A stretch of DNA of 64,000 bases from Acetoanaerobium pronyense (lineage in GTDB: Bacteria; Bacillota; Clostridia; Peptostreptococcales; Filifactoraceae), in assembly GCF_017874355.1 (NCBI RefSeq), contig NZ_JAGGLI010000010.1:1-64000 (forward strand), given 5' to 3'. Below the pieces are notes generated by a model. The model had not been told where the DNA came from. It saw nothing but the letters and a program-made list of their open reading frames with translations, and searched no databases. This document shows, in pieces, positions 39,363-48,988 of the stretch; the first letter of the stretch is position 1; every line of letters starts with the position of its first letter. A program made the position numbers and the translations under genes.

Positions 39363-39956
39363 ATGAAAACACAAATCAGAGAAGAAAAACCTGCAGTAGT
39401 TAGAAATGAGGATATGATTCCGGGAGTACTATACGGTCATGAAATGGATCCCAAAAGTATAAAGGTACCAAGAAAAGAATTCTTCAAAGAGTATGAAAGA
39501 CATGGGCAAAGTTCAGTTTTTTCTTGCGAGGTAGACGGAGAAAGCCATAAGGTTTATATCAAAGACATTCAAAGGGATGTACTTAACCATGAAAAAATAA
39601 TCCATTTCGACCTCCTAAAAGTGACAGCTAAGGACAAGATTCATGCGAGAATACCAATACATCTTGAAGGTAAGGATTTTGTAGAAAAAGGTGGCCTTAT
39701 AGTACAGCAAATACTTACAGAGCTAGATGCTAAGTATTCTATTAATGAAAGTCCAGAAGATATAAATATAGATGTATCAAAAATGGTTGCAGGAGATACT
39801 ATGCTGCTTTCAGATATAAAGCTTCCAGATTATCTTGAAGTTCTTGATGCTATGGACTCTGTGGTAGTAACAGTTACAGTTCCTAAAGTAGAGACTGAGT
39901 CTGATGAAGATGAGATTACTGAGCCTGAGGTTATAGGTCAAAAATCAGAAGAATAA
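39363..39956 (+). CDS. Ribosomal protein L25 / general stress protein Ctc
   Basis: 197 residues: an N-terminal L25 5S-rRNA-binding domain (VLYGHEMDPKSIKVPRKEF, VYIKDIQRDV) and the C-terminal beta domain of the Ctc/TL5 form, ending in a strongly acidic tail. It binds 5S rRNA in the large subunit and is often stress-induced. The ATG follows AAAGGAG. It is preceded by a small transcript with its own terminator and ends before a bidirectional terminator shared with ilvE. Confidence 0.94.
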   Translation: MKTQIREEKPAVVRNEDMIPGVLYGHEMDPKSIKVPRKEFFKEYERHGQSSVFSCEVDGESHKVYIKDIQRDVLNHEKIIHFDLLKVTAKDKIHARIPIHLEGKDFVEKGGLIVQQILTELDAKYSINESPEDINIDVSKMVAGDTMLLSDIKLPDYLEVLDAMDSVVVTVTVPKVETESDEDEITEPEVIGQKSEE

Positions 39957-39988
39957 AATCTGAAAAATTTTTATGATTTAATAAAATT

Positions 39989-40034
39989 AAAAGGATTTGC
40001 CTACCACTAGAGGGTATGCAAATCCTTTTTTTAT
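39989..40034. terminator. Bidirectional terminator between L25 and ilvE
   Basis: A 12-bp outer stem (39989-40000 with 40018-40029) plus a partial inner stem, followed by T runs on both strands. Confidence 0.8.
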
Positions 40035-40042
40035 GCTATCTA

Positions 40043-41065
40043 CTATTTTACTTTATATATCCAGCCTTCAGGAGCCTCTACATCTCCAAACTGAATTCCG
40101 TAAAGTGTATCATAAAGCTTTTTAGTTACAGGGCCTACTTCTGTTTCACTATGGAATACATGTAGATTGCCTTTATGAGATATTCCTCCAATAGGAGTAA
40201 TTACAGCAGCAGTACCACAAGCACCAGCTTCTTTGAATTCATCTAGATTGTCAACTAGTACGTCTCTTTCTTCTACATCCATTCCAAGATACTCCTTAGC
40301 TATGTGCATTAGAGAATACTTTGTAATACTTGGAAGTATAGATGGTGACTTTGGAGTTATGAACTTATCATCTTTTGTAATTCCAAAGAAGTTAGCAGCT
40401 CCAACTTCTTCTATTTTAGTATGAGTTGCTGGGTCAAGATATATACAATCAGCAAAACCCTTTTTTACAGCTTCTTCGTGAGGCATAAGGCTTCCAGCGT
40501 AGTTTCCTCCAACCTTTGCAGCTCCTGTTCCGTAAGGAGCAGCTCTGTCAAAATCAGAAGTCATAAAGTTTACTGGAGCAAGTCCACCTTTGAAGTATGG
40601 TCCTACAGGGGCACAAAATACGCAGAATAGATATTCTGGTGCAGGTCTTACCCCAAGATTGTCTCCAACTCCAATTAGAAATGGTCTAAGATAAAGAGTA
40701 GCACCAGTTCCATAAGGAGGTACAAATCTTTCATTAGCTTTTACTACTTGCATACATGCATCTATAAATTTCTCAACAGGAAGCTCTGGCATCATGATTC
40801 TTTCATTACTTCTGTTCATTCTCTTTGCGTTTTCATCAGGTCTGAAAAGCTGGATGCTTCCATCTTTTGCTCTATAAGCTTTTAGTCCTTCAAAGCACTG
40901 CTGTCCATAATGAAGCGCTGTTGCAGATTGAGCTATTGTTATAGTGTTTTCTTCAACTAGCTTACCTTCATCCCATTGTCCGTCTTTATAGTATGATATG
41001 TAGCTGAAGTCTGTTTTCATATAGCTAAATCCAAGCTTTCCCCAGTCTATAGTTTCTGTACTCAT
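40043..41065 (-). CDS. ilvE: Branched-chain amino acid aminotransferase
   Basis: About 340 residues of a class IV PLP aminotransferase. It interconverts Leu/Ile/Val and their 2-oxo acids. [38 protein letters not shown] (active-site lysine) and [10 protein letters not shown] match the family. The ATG at 41065 has eight bases from GGAGGG; an ATG at 41071 is too close. It can serve synthesis or oxidative fermentation of branched-chain amino acids. Confidence 0.96.
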   Translation of the reverse strand: MSTETIDWGKLGFSYMKTDFSYISYYKDGQWDEGKLVEENTITIAQSATALHYGQQCFEGLKAYRAKDGSIQLFRPDENAKRMNRSNERIMMPELPVEKFIDACMQVVKANERFVPPYGTGATLYLRPFLIGVGDNLGVRPAPEYLFCVFCAPVGPYFKGGLAPVNFMTSDFDRAAPYGTGAAKVGGNYAGSLMPHEEAVKKGFADCIYLDPATHTKIEEVGAANFFGITKDDKFITPKSPSILPSITKYSLMHIAKEYLGMDVEERDVLVDNLDEFKEAGACGTAAVITPIGGISHKGNLHVFHSETEVGPVTKKLYDTLYGIQFGDVEAPEGWIYKVK

Positions 41066-41100
41066 TATCATATCCCTCCCATTAGGTAATAGTTAAATAC

Positions 41101-41129
41101 ATTATAACATATAAAAAACGTTTGCCTAA
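41101..41129 (-). promoter_or_regulatory. Possible promoter for ilvE
   Basis: Minus-strand TTAGGC (41129-41124), a 17-base spacer and TATAAT (41106-41101). The -35 element is weak. Confidence 0.5.
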
Positions 41130-41236
41130 AGATTAGAATATTCAAAAATATCAAGGCGGAAATAGCTTTTATTAATAAAAATCTATAGGTTAGCTCAGAA
41201 TGCTAAAAAGTATCTTTAATAAAAAATAAATTTAAA

Positions 41237-41279
41237 AAAGCTTCACTAAAGAAAAATTAATTTCTTTTAATGAAGCTTC
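41237..41279 (-). terminator. Intrinsic terminator after the NADH oxidase gene
   Basis: A long imperfect stem (41238-41254 with 41261-41278) followed on the minus strand by six T, 20 bases after the stop codon. Confidence 0.8.
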
Positions 41280-41298
41280 TTAATTTTAGATTAAGATT

Positions 41299-42633
41299 TT
41301 ATTTTGCCGATATAGCCGCCATAGTAATATAGTTATATGGTTTATTAAAATGCGGAAGGAAGAATATATCAGTAAGTGCAAGCTTGTCGATTGTAACCTG
41401 CTCTTGAATAGCAAGTGAGAACATATGAATTCCCATGGACATATCATGCTTTGATGCCATTTGAGCTCCTATTATTCTTCTTGTGTTTTTATCATAGACT
41501 ATTCTTATCTTAACCTTTTCATTTCCTTCTTCTATAAACTCAGGTTTTTGAAAATCTTCAAAATCTGTAGCCAAAGCATCGATTCCAAGGCCTATTGCTC
41601 TTTTTAAGGTAAGACCTGTAGATACCATCTTTAGGTCATATATTGCTATTCCGTTTGACCCTTGAACTCCTGGAGATTCTATGAAGCTTCCAGCAGCATT
41701 ATGAGCTGCAACTATTGCAGATCTTACAGAGTTAGTAGCAAGAGCTATATAGTTAGTATCTTGGATTGAGTTATCGTAGACAGTTGCACAATCTCCAATA
41801 GCATATACATCTTCTATACTTGTCTGCTGCTTTTTATCAACAAGGTAAGCTCCATTTTTGAAAAGCTTTAGCTTGTCTTTTCCTAGCTCGTTATTTGGTC
41901 TAAATCCTATTGAAAGAATTACCATATCAGCTGGGTAAGTATTTTTGTCTGTAACTACCTCTTTGACCTTAGTATCTCCTTTTAGCTCAACCACAGTTTC
42001 TCCAAATGCAAGATTTATTCCATTTTCTCTAAGGTTTTCTCTCATCATATCAGTAAAAGGCTCGTCATAATAAGTTGGAAGGCATGTATCTGCAACATCT
42101 ATAAGAGTCACATTTTTTCCATGTCTTTCAAAGGCTTCTGCAAGCTCTACTCCGATATATCCAGCACCTACAACGACAACATTTTTTATATCAGGATTTT
42201 CAAGTCTCGCAATTACATCTTGTGCATGCTGATAAAGCTTAACCTTTTGTACATTTTCAAGGTCTTTTCCAGGAAGATTTGGAATTATAGGAAGTGAACC
42301 TGTAGCTAGTATAAGCTTATCATAGTTTAAGCTAAATTCGTTTCCATCCATATCCTTTGCGTATACAGCCTTGTGATCATAATCTATCTTTTCAGCTGGA
42401 GACTGCATATAAACCTTTGCTCCCAGTGATTCAAGTTGTTCTTTACTTGAGTAGAAAAGTCCCTCAGGTCCGCTTATTTGGTTTCCAATCCATAGAGCCA
42501 TCCCGCATCCTAAAAAGCTGATGTTTGAGTTTGCATCAAGTACAGTAACCTCATGCTCTGGATAATTAGTTAAAATGGTTTTTGCTGCAGAAGTTCCTGC
42601 GTGATTTGCCCCTACTATAAGTATTTTGCTCAT
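41299..42633 (-). CDS. NADH oxidase / CoA-disulfide reductase family
   Basis: A 444-residue FAD/NAD flavoprotein: [12 protein letters not shown] (FAD), the redox cysteine in [11 protein letters not shown] near residue 42, [17 protein letters not shown] (NAD), AIGDCATV (FAD) and a C-terminal dimerisation domain. This matches water-forming NADH oxidases, which reduce oxygen to water and protect anaerobes. CoA-disulfide reductases share the fold; I favour the oxidase but am not certain. It has an AGGAGG-like site and its own promoter, and a 37-bp palindrome at the mRNA start. Confidence 0.9.
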   Translation of the reverse strand: MSKILIVGANHAGTSAAKTILTNYPEHEVTVLDANSNISFLGCGMALWIGNQISGPEGLFYSSKEQLESLGAKVYMQSPAEKIDYDHKAVYAKDMDGNEFSLNYDKLILATGSLPIIPNLPGKDLENVQKVKLYQHAQDVIARLENPDIKNVVVVGAGYIGVELAEAFERHGKNVTLIDVADTCLPTYYDEPFTDMMRENLRENGINLAFGETVVELKGDTKVKEVVTDKNTYPADMVILSIGFRPNNELGKDKLKLFKNGAYLVDKKQQTSIEDVYAIGDCATVYDNSIQDTNYIALATNSVRSAIVAAHNAAGSFIESPGVQGSNGIAIYDLKMVSTGLTLKRAIGLGIDALATDFEDFQKPEFIEEGNEKVKIRIVYDKNTRRIIGAQMASKHDMSMGIHMFSLAIQEQVTIDKLALTDIFFLPHFNKPYNYITMAAISAK

Positions 42634-42776
42634 TTAATTTCCTCCTAAATTATATTTTAAATTAATTAATCATCTGCTTAGTTTGATATTTATCTATCAA
42701 AACAATTCCTACCCAATACTTTTTCAAATAATCCCATACCTAATAAACTATATTTAAAGTTAACATTACTCGTCAT

Positions 42777-42813
42777 AAAGTTAATCTATACCTAAATAGT
42801 ATAAATTAACTTT
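42777..42813 (-). promoter_or_regulatory. Palindrome at the NADH oxidase transcript start
   Basis: Two 15-base arms (42777-42791 and 42799-42813) are inverted copies with one mismatch, around a 7-base centre. A further half-site AAAGTTAAC is at 42756-42764. It lies just downstream of the -10 at 42821, so it may be an operator or a 5' mRNA hairpin. Confidence 0.6.
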
Positions 42814-42820
42814 GGAAATA

Positions 42821-42848
42821 ATTATATCACTGGTTATAAATTTAGCAA
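42821..42848 (-). promoter_or_regulatory. SigmaA promoter for the NADH oxidase
   Basis: Minus-strand TTGCTA (42848-42843) and TATAAT (42826-42821) with a 16-base spacer. The gene start is about 190 bases downstream, leaving a long leader. Confidence 0.65.
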
Positions 42849-42920
42849 CACTTTATAGAAAAATTTTTAAAAAATTTTCAAGAAAAAAATGTTTAAAAAT
42901 ATTGGGTTTGGATATGCGAT

Positions 42921-42950
42921 TTGATGATTATATATAAACTGTTGTATAAT
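42921..42950 (+). promoter_or_regulatory. SigmaA promoter for the ClpE-like gene
   Basis: TTGATG (42921-42926) and TATAAT (42945-42950) with an 18-base spacer. I see no CtsR-type GGTCAAA direct repeat nearby. Confidence 0.65.
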
Positions 42951-43033
42951 AATGGTAGGAAAGTTTGTAAATGGGTATCAACAAAAACTCAAATAAAAAT
43001 TCATTTGATATATATAGAGAGGATAGAAGTAAA

Positions 43034-45295
43034 ATGAAAAAATGCTCTTCTTGCAACAAGAACGTTGCCATGCTTTTTGCATCCACATATGAAAATGGAA
43101 AGCCTGAAATGAAAGGGCTTTGCATAGAATGTGCAAAAAAACTTAATATTCCTGGAATAGACCAGCTTATAGAGCAAACCGGTATGTCTCCTGATGAGAT
43201 CCAAGCAGTAACAGAGCAGATGAATGCAGCTCAAGATGGAATGGACGACTTTGACGAAGGGGACGATACAGATTTTCTTTCCAACTTTCAAGACTCAAAT
43301 AGCTCTGATATGTTACAAAAGGAAAAGTCAGATGAATACAGCGAAAGTGTTTATGAAGAAGATGATGAAAAACCAAAAAGAAAAAAGAAAAAATTTCTGG
43401 ACACCTATGGCACTAATCTTACAGAAAAAGCTCAAGAGCATTTGATGGACAAGGTAATAGGAAGAGAAAAGGAGATTCAAAGAGTAATACAAATCCTAAA
43501 CAGACGTTCAAAAAACAATCCAGTACTAATTGGAGAGCCGGGAGTAGGAAAGACTGCTATAGCTGAGGGATTAGCAGTTAGAATCGCTGAAAAACAGGTT
43601 CCATCAAAGCTTCTAAAGGCTGAGGTATATCTTCTTGATATGACAGCTATAGTTGCAGGGACTCAGTTTAGAGGACAGTTCGAAGGACGAATGAAGTCTA
43701 TAATCACAGAGGCTCAAAAATTTGGAAATATAATTCTTGTAATAGATGAGGTTCACAATATTATGGGAGCAGGAGAGGTTCATGGAGGAACTATGAACGC
43801 TGCAAATATTCTAAAGCCTTCCCTTGCAAGGGGAGAGGTACAGATTATTGGAGCCACTACTCTTGAGGATTACAGAAAGCATATTGAAAAGGACTCAGCA
43901 CTTGAGAGAAGATTTCAGCCTGTTATCGTTGATGAGCCTTCAGAGGAGGATTCAATCGAAATATTAAAGGGAATCAAAGGTTATTATGAAGATTTTCATA
44001 AGGTGAGTATCTCTGATGAAGTTATAGAAGCAGCTGTGAAGATGTCAAAGAGATATATTACAGATAGATTCCTTCCAGACAAGGCTATCGATGTCATAGA
44101 CGAGGCTGGATCTAGAGCCAATCTTTTAAATGAAGTTCTTGTAGATATAGAGGATTACAAGATAGAGCTTTCAAAAATAAATAGATTAAGAGAAAAGGCA
44201 ATCCTTATAAATAACTTTGAGGACGCAGCTTATTATAAAGCTGAGGAGATACGTCTCGAAGAAAAAATAGCACTCCTTGAAAAAGACAAAATAATGACTC
44301 CAATCACTGTAGATGATGTGGCAAATGTCATTGAAGGATGGACGAAGATACCTCTAAAAGCAATCACTGAGGAAGAGGCTATAAAGCTTCTTAATCTGGA
44401 GTCAAGACTTCACAAAAGAGTAATAGGTCAGGATGAAGCTATAAATAGCATATCAAGAACAATAAGAAGAAATAGATCAGGCTTTAGGAAAAGAAAGAAA
44501 CCTGCATCCTTCATATTTGTTGGACCTACAGGAGTGGGAAAGACAGAAGTAGTTAGAGCCCTTGCAAAGGAACTCTTTGGAAGTGAAGATGATATGATAA
44601 GGATAGATATGAGTGAATACATGGAAAAACACACGGTTTCCAAGCTCATAGGCTCTCCTCCTGGATATGTAGGTTATGATGAAGGAGGCCAGCTTACAGA
44701 AAAGGTCAGAAGAAGACCATACTCTGTAATCCTATTTGATGAAATAGAAAAAGCCCATAGCGATGTCTTCAATATGCTTCTTCAGATTCTTGAGGATGGA
44801 AGGCTTACAGACGGACATGGCCGCACAGTATTTTTTGAAAACACGGTAATTATTATGACCTCAAATGCAGGAACTACCCATAGATATAAGAGTCTTGGAT
44901 TTGGAAAAGAAGAGGTAAAGGAATCAAAAGAGCAAGTAAAGTCAGCCCTAAAGGAAGTATTTAGACCGGAGTTTTTAAATCGTATAGATGATATAGTAGT
45001 CTTTAGCAAGCTTGGAAAAGATGAAGTAAGACTTATAATAGACCTTATGATAGAAGAGGTAAAGCTGGAGCTTATGGAAAAGGGAATTCACCTTCATGTT
45101 AGTGATGACGTCAAGGACTTCCTCTTTGAAAAAGGTTATGATGAGCAGTATGGAGCAAGACCTCTAAGAAGAGCAATCCAAAGATATATAGAGGATGAAA
45201 TTGCAGAGCTTTATCTTAGAAAAGAAGTAAGGGATCAAGATGATATACTAGCCGTTATGATAGATACATCAGTAAGCATAGTAAAATCAAGATAA
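43034..45295 (+). CDS. ClpE-like Clp ATPase with N-terminal zinc finger
   Basis: About 753 residues. The N-terminus MKKCSSCNK with a later CIECAKK forms a four-cysteine zinc finger, as in ClpE; an acidic and lysine-rich linker (about 60-125) replaces the usual Clp-N domain. Two AAA+ modules follow: GEPGVGKTAIAEG with VIDEVHNI, and GPTGVGKTEVVRAL with LFDEIEKAH, plus a UVR-like segment between them. It should unfold proteins for ClpP. The 43034 start places the zinc finger at the very N-terminus; an in-frame ATG at 42971 also has a passable AGGAAAG site. No mcsA/mcsB/ctsR neighbours. Confidence 0.92.
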   Translation: MKKCSSCNKNVAMLFASTYENGKPEMKGLCIECAKKLNIPGIDQLIEQTGMSPDEIQAVTEQMNAAQDGMDDFDEGDDTDFLSNFQDSNSSDMLQKEKSDEYSESVYEEDDEKPKRKKKKFLDTYGTNLTEKAQEHLMDKVIGREKEIQRVIQILNRRSKNNPVLIGEPGVGKTAIAEGLAVRIAEKQVPSKLLKAEVYLLDMTAIVAGTQFRGQFEGRMKSIITEAQKFGNIILVIDEVHNIMGAGEVHGGTMNAANILKPSLARGEVQIIGATTLEDYRKHIEKDSALERRFQPVIVDEPSEEDSIEILKGIKGYYEDFHKVSISDEVIEAAVKMSKRYITDRFLPDKAIDVIDEAGSRANLLNEVLVDIEDYKIELSKINRLREKAILINNFEDAAYYKAEEIRLEEKIALLEKDKIMTPITVDDVANVIEGWTKIPLKAITEEEAIKLLNLESRLHKRVIGQDEAINSISRTIRRNRSGFRKRKKPASFIFVGPTGVGKTEVVRALAKELFGSEDDMIRIDMSEYMEKHTVSKLIGSPPGYVGYDEGGQLTEKVRRRPYSVILFDEIEKAHSDVFNMLLQILEDGRLTDGHGRTVFFENTVIIMTSNAGTTHRYKSLGFGKEEVKESKEQVKSALKEVFRPEFLNRIDDIVVFSKLGKDEVRLIIDLMIEEVKLELMEKGIHLHVSDDVKDFLFEKGYDEQYGARPLRRAIQRYIEDEIAELYLRKEVRDQDDILAVMIDTSVSIVKSR

Positions 45296-45313
45296 AAATT
45301 ATTAAAATACATT

Positions 45314-45348
45314 AAAGGGCAGAATCCAGATGATTTACTGCCCTTTTT
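45314..45348 (+). terminator. Intrinsic terminator after the ClpE-like gene
   Basis: A 9-bp stem (45314-45322 with 45338-45346) and a T run, 19 bases after the stop. Confidence 0.8.
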
Positions 45349-45406
45349 GTGAATAAAAAATCTAATAAATTCTTTAATTAAAGAGTTATTTTATCTGGAG
45401 GATAAT

Positions 45407-46642
45407 ATGAAGGTGCTTCATGTAATTACTCAAAAACCCCATAGCACAGGAAGTGGAGTATACCTTTGTGGACTGATAGAAGGGTTCAAAAACCTTGGTT
45501 ATACCCAGGGTCTTGTTGCAGGAATATCTAAAAATGAAGGAGTCCCTAAAGATATGAAGGATGTCCTTGAAGGGGTAGATGTATACCCTGTCTATTACGA
45601 AACAACGGATATGCCATTTAAGGTCTTAGGGATGAGTGATGTAATGCCCTATGAAAGTACAAGATATAGAGATATGGACGAAGAGATGTACCTTTCCTTC
45701 AAATTTTCATTTGAAAAGGTGATTAAAAATGCAATAAATGAATTTGAGCCTGATTTAATTATCAGTCATCATCTCTACCTCCTTACAGCTATGATTAGAG
45801 ATATAGCAAAGGACAAAAAAGTTATAGGGATATGCCATGGTACCTGCCTTAGACAGCTAAAGAGTCATGATTTAAAAAAGAGCTATATTATAGATAATAT
45901 AAGAAGACTTGATTTGGCAATTGCCCTTCATGAAGATCAAAAAAAATCCATAGAAGAAATATTTGGATTTTCTAATATAAAGGTGGCAGGGACAGGCTAC
46001 AATAGTAGTATATTCTTTGACAGAAAGCATGAAAAGCCTACAGAAACTATAAATATAGTATACACAGGAAAGCTTAGCAAGCAAAAAGGAGTACTTTCTC
46101 TTATAAAAGCCCTTTCAAAGGTTAGTAAATCCTATAAAAATATAAGACTGAGACTGATAGGGGGAAGCGGCTCGAAAAAGGAAATGGACCTTATAGATGA
46201 AGAGATAGCTTCTGTAGATTATAAAGTAGAAGTACTAGGAAGACTCAATCAATATGATATAGCCCAAATCTATAGCAGCAGTCATATTTTCGTCCTTCCT
46301 TCCTTTTATGAAGGACTTCCAATAGTTGTCATAGAGGCACTTGCATCTGGGTTGACTGTGGTTTGCACAGACATACCTGGAGTTAAAAAGTGGATATATG
46401 AAAGTCTTGGAGAGATAGATAGGCTATCATTTGTAAAACTACCAAGGATGAAGCTTGTGGATACTCCATATGAAGAGGATTTAGAGGATTTTGAAAAAAG
46501 ACTTGGAGACTCCATAAAAACCATGATAGAAAAGTCCTTATATTCCAATGAAGAGACTAACCTAGAAATCGAAAAGATATCATGGGAGGGACTTTGCAAA
46601 AAAATAGATGCAATAATCAAAAAAGAACATAATTTTAATTAA
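45407..46642 (+). CDS. GT4-family glycosyltransferase
   Basis: 411 residues of a GT-B glycosyltransferase. The N-terminal VITQKPHSTGSGVYLCGLIEGF is the acceptor-side glycine loop, GTGYNSSIF and YTGKLSKQKGVLSLIKAL mark the donor domain, and FYEGLPIVVIEALASGLTVV is the EX7E region. Substrates are unknown. It is monocistronic with a GGAGG site. It is similar in kind to the GT4 gene at 34330 but not part of that operon. Confidence 0.9.
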   Translation: MKVLHVITQKPHSTGSGVYLCGLIEGFKNLGYTQGLVAGISKNEGVPKDMKDVLEGVDVYPVYYETTDMPFKVLGMSDVMPYESTRYRDMDEEMYLSFKFSFEKVIKNAINEFEPDLIISHHLYLLTAMIRDIAKDKKVIGICHGTCLRQLKSHDLKKSYIIDNIRRLDLAIALHEDQKKSIEEIFGFSNIKVAGTGYNSSIFFDRKHEKPTETINIVYTGKLSKQKGVLSLIKALSKVSKSYKNIRLRLIGGSGSKKEMDLIDEEIASVDYKVEVLGRLNQYDIAQIYSSSHIFVLPSFYEGLPIVVIEALASGLTVVCTDIPGVKKWIYESLGEIDRLSFVKLPRMKLVDTPYEEDLEDFEKRLGDSIKTMIEKSLYSNEETNLEIEKISWEGLCKKIDAIIKKEHNFN

Positions 46643-46653
46643 AAATATAAAAC

Positions 46654-46682
46654 TTGTCAAAATTTTCCTTAGGGAGTAAAAT
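46654..46682 (+). promoter_or_regulatory. SigmaA promoter of the MutS2 leader
   Basis: TTGTCA (46654-46659) and TAAAAT (46677-46682) with a 17-base spacer; start expected near 46689. Confidence 0.65.
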
Positions 46683-46716
46683 AAAAGAGTAATAATAAAA
46701 AATCTAGAGGTGTTTT

Positions 46717-46737
46717 ATGAGTGATTTCGTCCTTTAA
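46717..46737 (+). CDS. Possible six-residue leader peptide
   Basis: ATG to TAA encoding MSDFVL, with GAGG at 46707-46710 six bases upstream. Its last codon and stop lie in a 10-bp helix (46732-46742 with 46808-46817, one bulged A). A ribosome there would open that helix and could change folding of the terminator downstream. Confidence 0.4.
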   Translation: MSDFVL

Positions 46738-46868
46738 TCGTTAACTGTATATTTTCATAGCTTCAAAAATCTGTAATCCATGATGCAGGTTTGTTTGCTG
46801 TGAAAAAAACGATAAAGTGACTAATTGAGCCCATATAATCCCCTAATTATATTAGATGAGATTAAACT

Positions 46869-46894
46869 AGCTACAGTTGGACTGTAGCTTTTTT
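46869..46894 (+). terminator. Leader terminator before the MutS2-like gene
   Basis: A perfect 9-bp stem (46869-46877 with 46881-46889), 3-base loop and a run of six T. The 5' arm can alternatively pair with upstream ACTGTA at 46744-46749. Confidence 0.8.
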
Positions 46895-46990
46895 GTGGAA
46901 ATATAACTAAGGATGAAGCAGTTAATATTAAAGGACTTTTCCCGGTGAATCATGGAGCGAAAATATAACATGATTATAAGGAGAAAAGCA

Positions 46991-48949
46991 ATGAATCAAA
47001 ACACTATTAAAACTCTAGAATATGAAAAAATAAAAGAAGAGCTGAAGCTATATTGTCAAAGCGGACTAGGAAAAGAGCTAGTAGAGGCATTAGCTCCATT
47101 TAAAGATAAACGTGCTATAAAGAATAGATTAAAAGAGACTAGTGAAGGAAAAAACCTACTGAAAAAAAATCTCGTACCTCCCCTTGGAGGGCTTAATAAC
47201 ATAAAATCAGTCATAGAAAAGGCAGACAAAGGGATAATACTAGAGCCAGAGGATATAAGGAATATCGGAGATTTTTTGAGAGCAAGCAGAAACACTAAAG
47301 CCTTTATGGAAAAAAATCTAGAGTATGCCCCTAACATAGGAGCCTATGCTTTCTCTATGATAGACTGCATGGGTATAGAAGAAGAAATAAATAGGTGCAT
47401 CAAAGGTCAGTCTGTGTCATCTGAGGCTACAAAAGAGCTATCTAAAATAAGAAGACATATAGAAAACACTAAAGAGAAGATAGATAAATTAGTAAGAGAC
47501 TTTTTAGGTTCCTCTAAAAATAAGAAATATATACAGGAGTTTTTTATAAGTATTAAAAACGGATTTTATACAATTCCAATCAAAGCTGCATATAAGAACC
47601 AAATAGAGGGCAGTATAGTTGAAGTCTCATCCACAGGATCCACTGCCTTTATTGAACCAAAAGCGGTATCAAAGGCAAACTCTGAGCTAAAGGCTCTAAA
47701 AGCAGAAGAGGCGATTGAGGAATATCAGGTGCTCGCATATTTGACTGGCATCATATATGAAAAGATAAAGAGCATCAATCAAAATTTAGAGCTTATGGCA
47801 CAGTATGATATGGTTTTTGCGAAATCAAGGTATTCAATTGCCCTTGATGCAGTAGAGCCAGAGATAAATGAAGAAGGAATAATAGAAATAATAGAAGGAA
47901 GACATCCCCTCCTTAAAGAAATAGAAGTAGTACCTCTTAATTTTTTAATTGGAAAAGATAAAAATACCCTCGTAATCACAGGACCTAATGCAGGAGGAAA
48001 GACAGTAACCCTGAAAACTGTAGGGATTCTTTCGTTAATGACTCAGTCTGGACTTCATATTCCAGCTAAGGAGGGAACTAGATTAAGCATATTTAAGGAA
48101 ATACTTACAGATATTGGGGACAATCAGAGCATAGAAAACTCCCTAAGTACATTTTCATCTCATATGCAAAATATATCAAATATCATTAAAAGCTCCACAA
48201 AGAGCAGTCTAATCATATTAGATGAAATAGGTACAGGGACAGATCCAAGGGAGGGCGCGGCAATTGCAATATCAATACTTGAGGAGCTGAGCGACAAGGG
48301 ATGCATTACAGTTGCCACAACCCATTATGGAGAAATAAAGGAATTTGCACTAGAGCATCCAAGATTTCAAAATGCATCAGTAAAATTTGATAAAGAAACT
48401 CTAAGGCCTCTTTATGAACTAGTACTAGGAGAGTCGGGAGATAGCAATGCATTTTGGATAATAGAAAAATTTGATATAGGTAATAAGATTATAGAAAGGG
48501 CAAAAAACTATATTAAAGCCCCAACTATTAAACCACCTCCTTATATCTCAGATGAGGAAAAATCAAAGGTCTTAAAGGTTTTAAAAGAGAAAAAAGAAGT
48601 CGAAAAAAATAAAGAAAGTAAAGAAGCCTTTTTAGCTCAAAGAGACAAAATAATATTTCAAAGAGGAGATAGAGTAAAGCTACTTGAGGAAAATCTTATA
48701 GGTCTTGTATACTCCTTAGAGGATAAATTTGGAAATATTGAAGTCATGGTAGACAAAACTATCTATAAACCTCATAGCACTAGAGTAAAACTACTTGGAA
48801 AAGCAGGGGAACTTTATCCTGCTGGTTATGATTTAGATACGTTATTTAAGGATTATAAAGAACGAAAATTAAATCATGACTTAGAAAGAGGTTCTAAAAA
48901 AGCCCTAAAAAAAATCAGAAAAGAGATGCAAAAAAATAACCGCCATTAG
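46991..48949 (+). CDS. MutS2-family ATPase lacking the Smr domain
   Basis: About 652 residues. The N-terminal helical lever region, the core GPNAGGKTVTLKTVG (Walker A), LIILDEIGTGTDPREG (Walker B) and ATTHYGEIKEFA match MutS2. The C-terminus has a coiled coil and a KOW-like GDRVKLLEENLIGLVYS segment, but the Smr endonuclease domain that brings typical MutS2 to about 780-790 residues is absent. MutS2 proteins act on recombination intermediates and on collided ribosomes; this form might keep ATPase but not cleavage. The start at 46991 follows AAGGAG; the ATG at 46952 is less likely. The terminator overlaps the stop. Confidence 0.88.
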   Translation: MNQNTIKTLEYEKIKEELKLYCQSGLGKELVEALAPFKDKRAIKNRLKETSEGKNLLKKNLVPPLGGLNNIKSVIEKADKGIILEPEDIRNIGDFLRASRNTKAFMEKNLEYAPNIGAYAFSMIDCMGIEEEINRCIKGQSVSSEATKELSKIRRHIENTKEKIDKLVRDFLGSSKNKKYIQEFFISIKNGFYTIPIKAAYKNQIEGSIVEVSSTGSTAFIEPKAVSKANSELKALKAEEAIEEYQVLAYLTGIIYEKIKSINQNLELMAQYDMVFAKSRYSIALDAVEPEINEEGIIEIIEGRHPLLKEIEVVPLNFLIGKDKNTLVITGPNAGGKTVTLKTVGILSLMTQSGLHIPAKEGTRLSIFKEILTDIGDNQSIENSLSTFSSHMQNISNIIKSSTKSSLIILDEIGTGTDPREGAAIAISILEELSDKGCITVATTHYGEIKEFALEHPRFQNASVKFDKETLRPLYELVLGESGDSNAFWIIEKFDIGNKIIERAKNYIKAPTIKPPPYISDEEKSKVLKVLKEKKEVEKNKESKEAFLAQRDKIIFQRGDRVKLLEENLIGLVYSLEDKFGNIEVMVDKTIYKPHSTRVKLLGKAGELYPAGYDLDTLFKDYKERKLNHDLERGSKKALKKIRKEMQKNNRH

Positions 48950-48964
48950 AGGCGGTATTTTTTT
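48937..48964. terminator. Bidirectional terminator overlapping the MutS2-like stop
   Basis: Stem 48939-48944 with 48951-48956, extended by A/T pairs and T runs on both strands. It also ends the glucosaminidase gene on minus. Confidence 0.8.
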
Positions 48965-48988
48965 ATCTCAATAAAAGTAACATATTTG

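Larger units (their letters stand above)
46643..46990 (+). other. Leader region before the MutS2-like gene
   Basis: 348 bases. It contains a promoter (46654-46682), a six-codon ORF with its own ribosome site (46717-46737), a long-range helix and an intrinsic terminator (46869-46894), followed by 96 bases to the MutS2-like start. No known riboswitch family was recognised. The arrangement resembles leader-peptide attenuation. Confidence 0.55.

Noticed and set aside
42756-42813. Rex operator at the NADH oxidase promoter
   Set aside because: The sequence does not fit the TTGTTAA-N4-TTAACAA-type pattern that I know for clostridial Rex.
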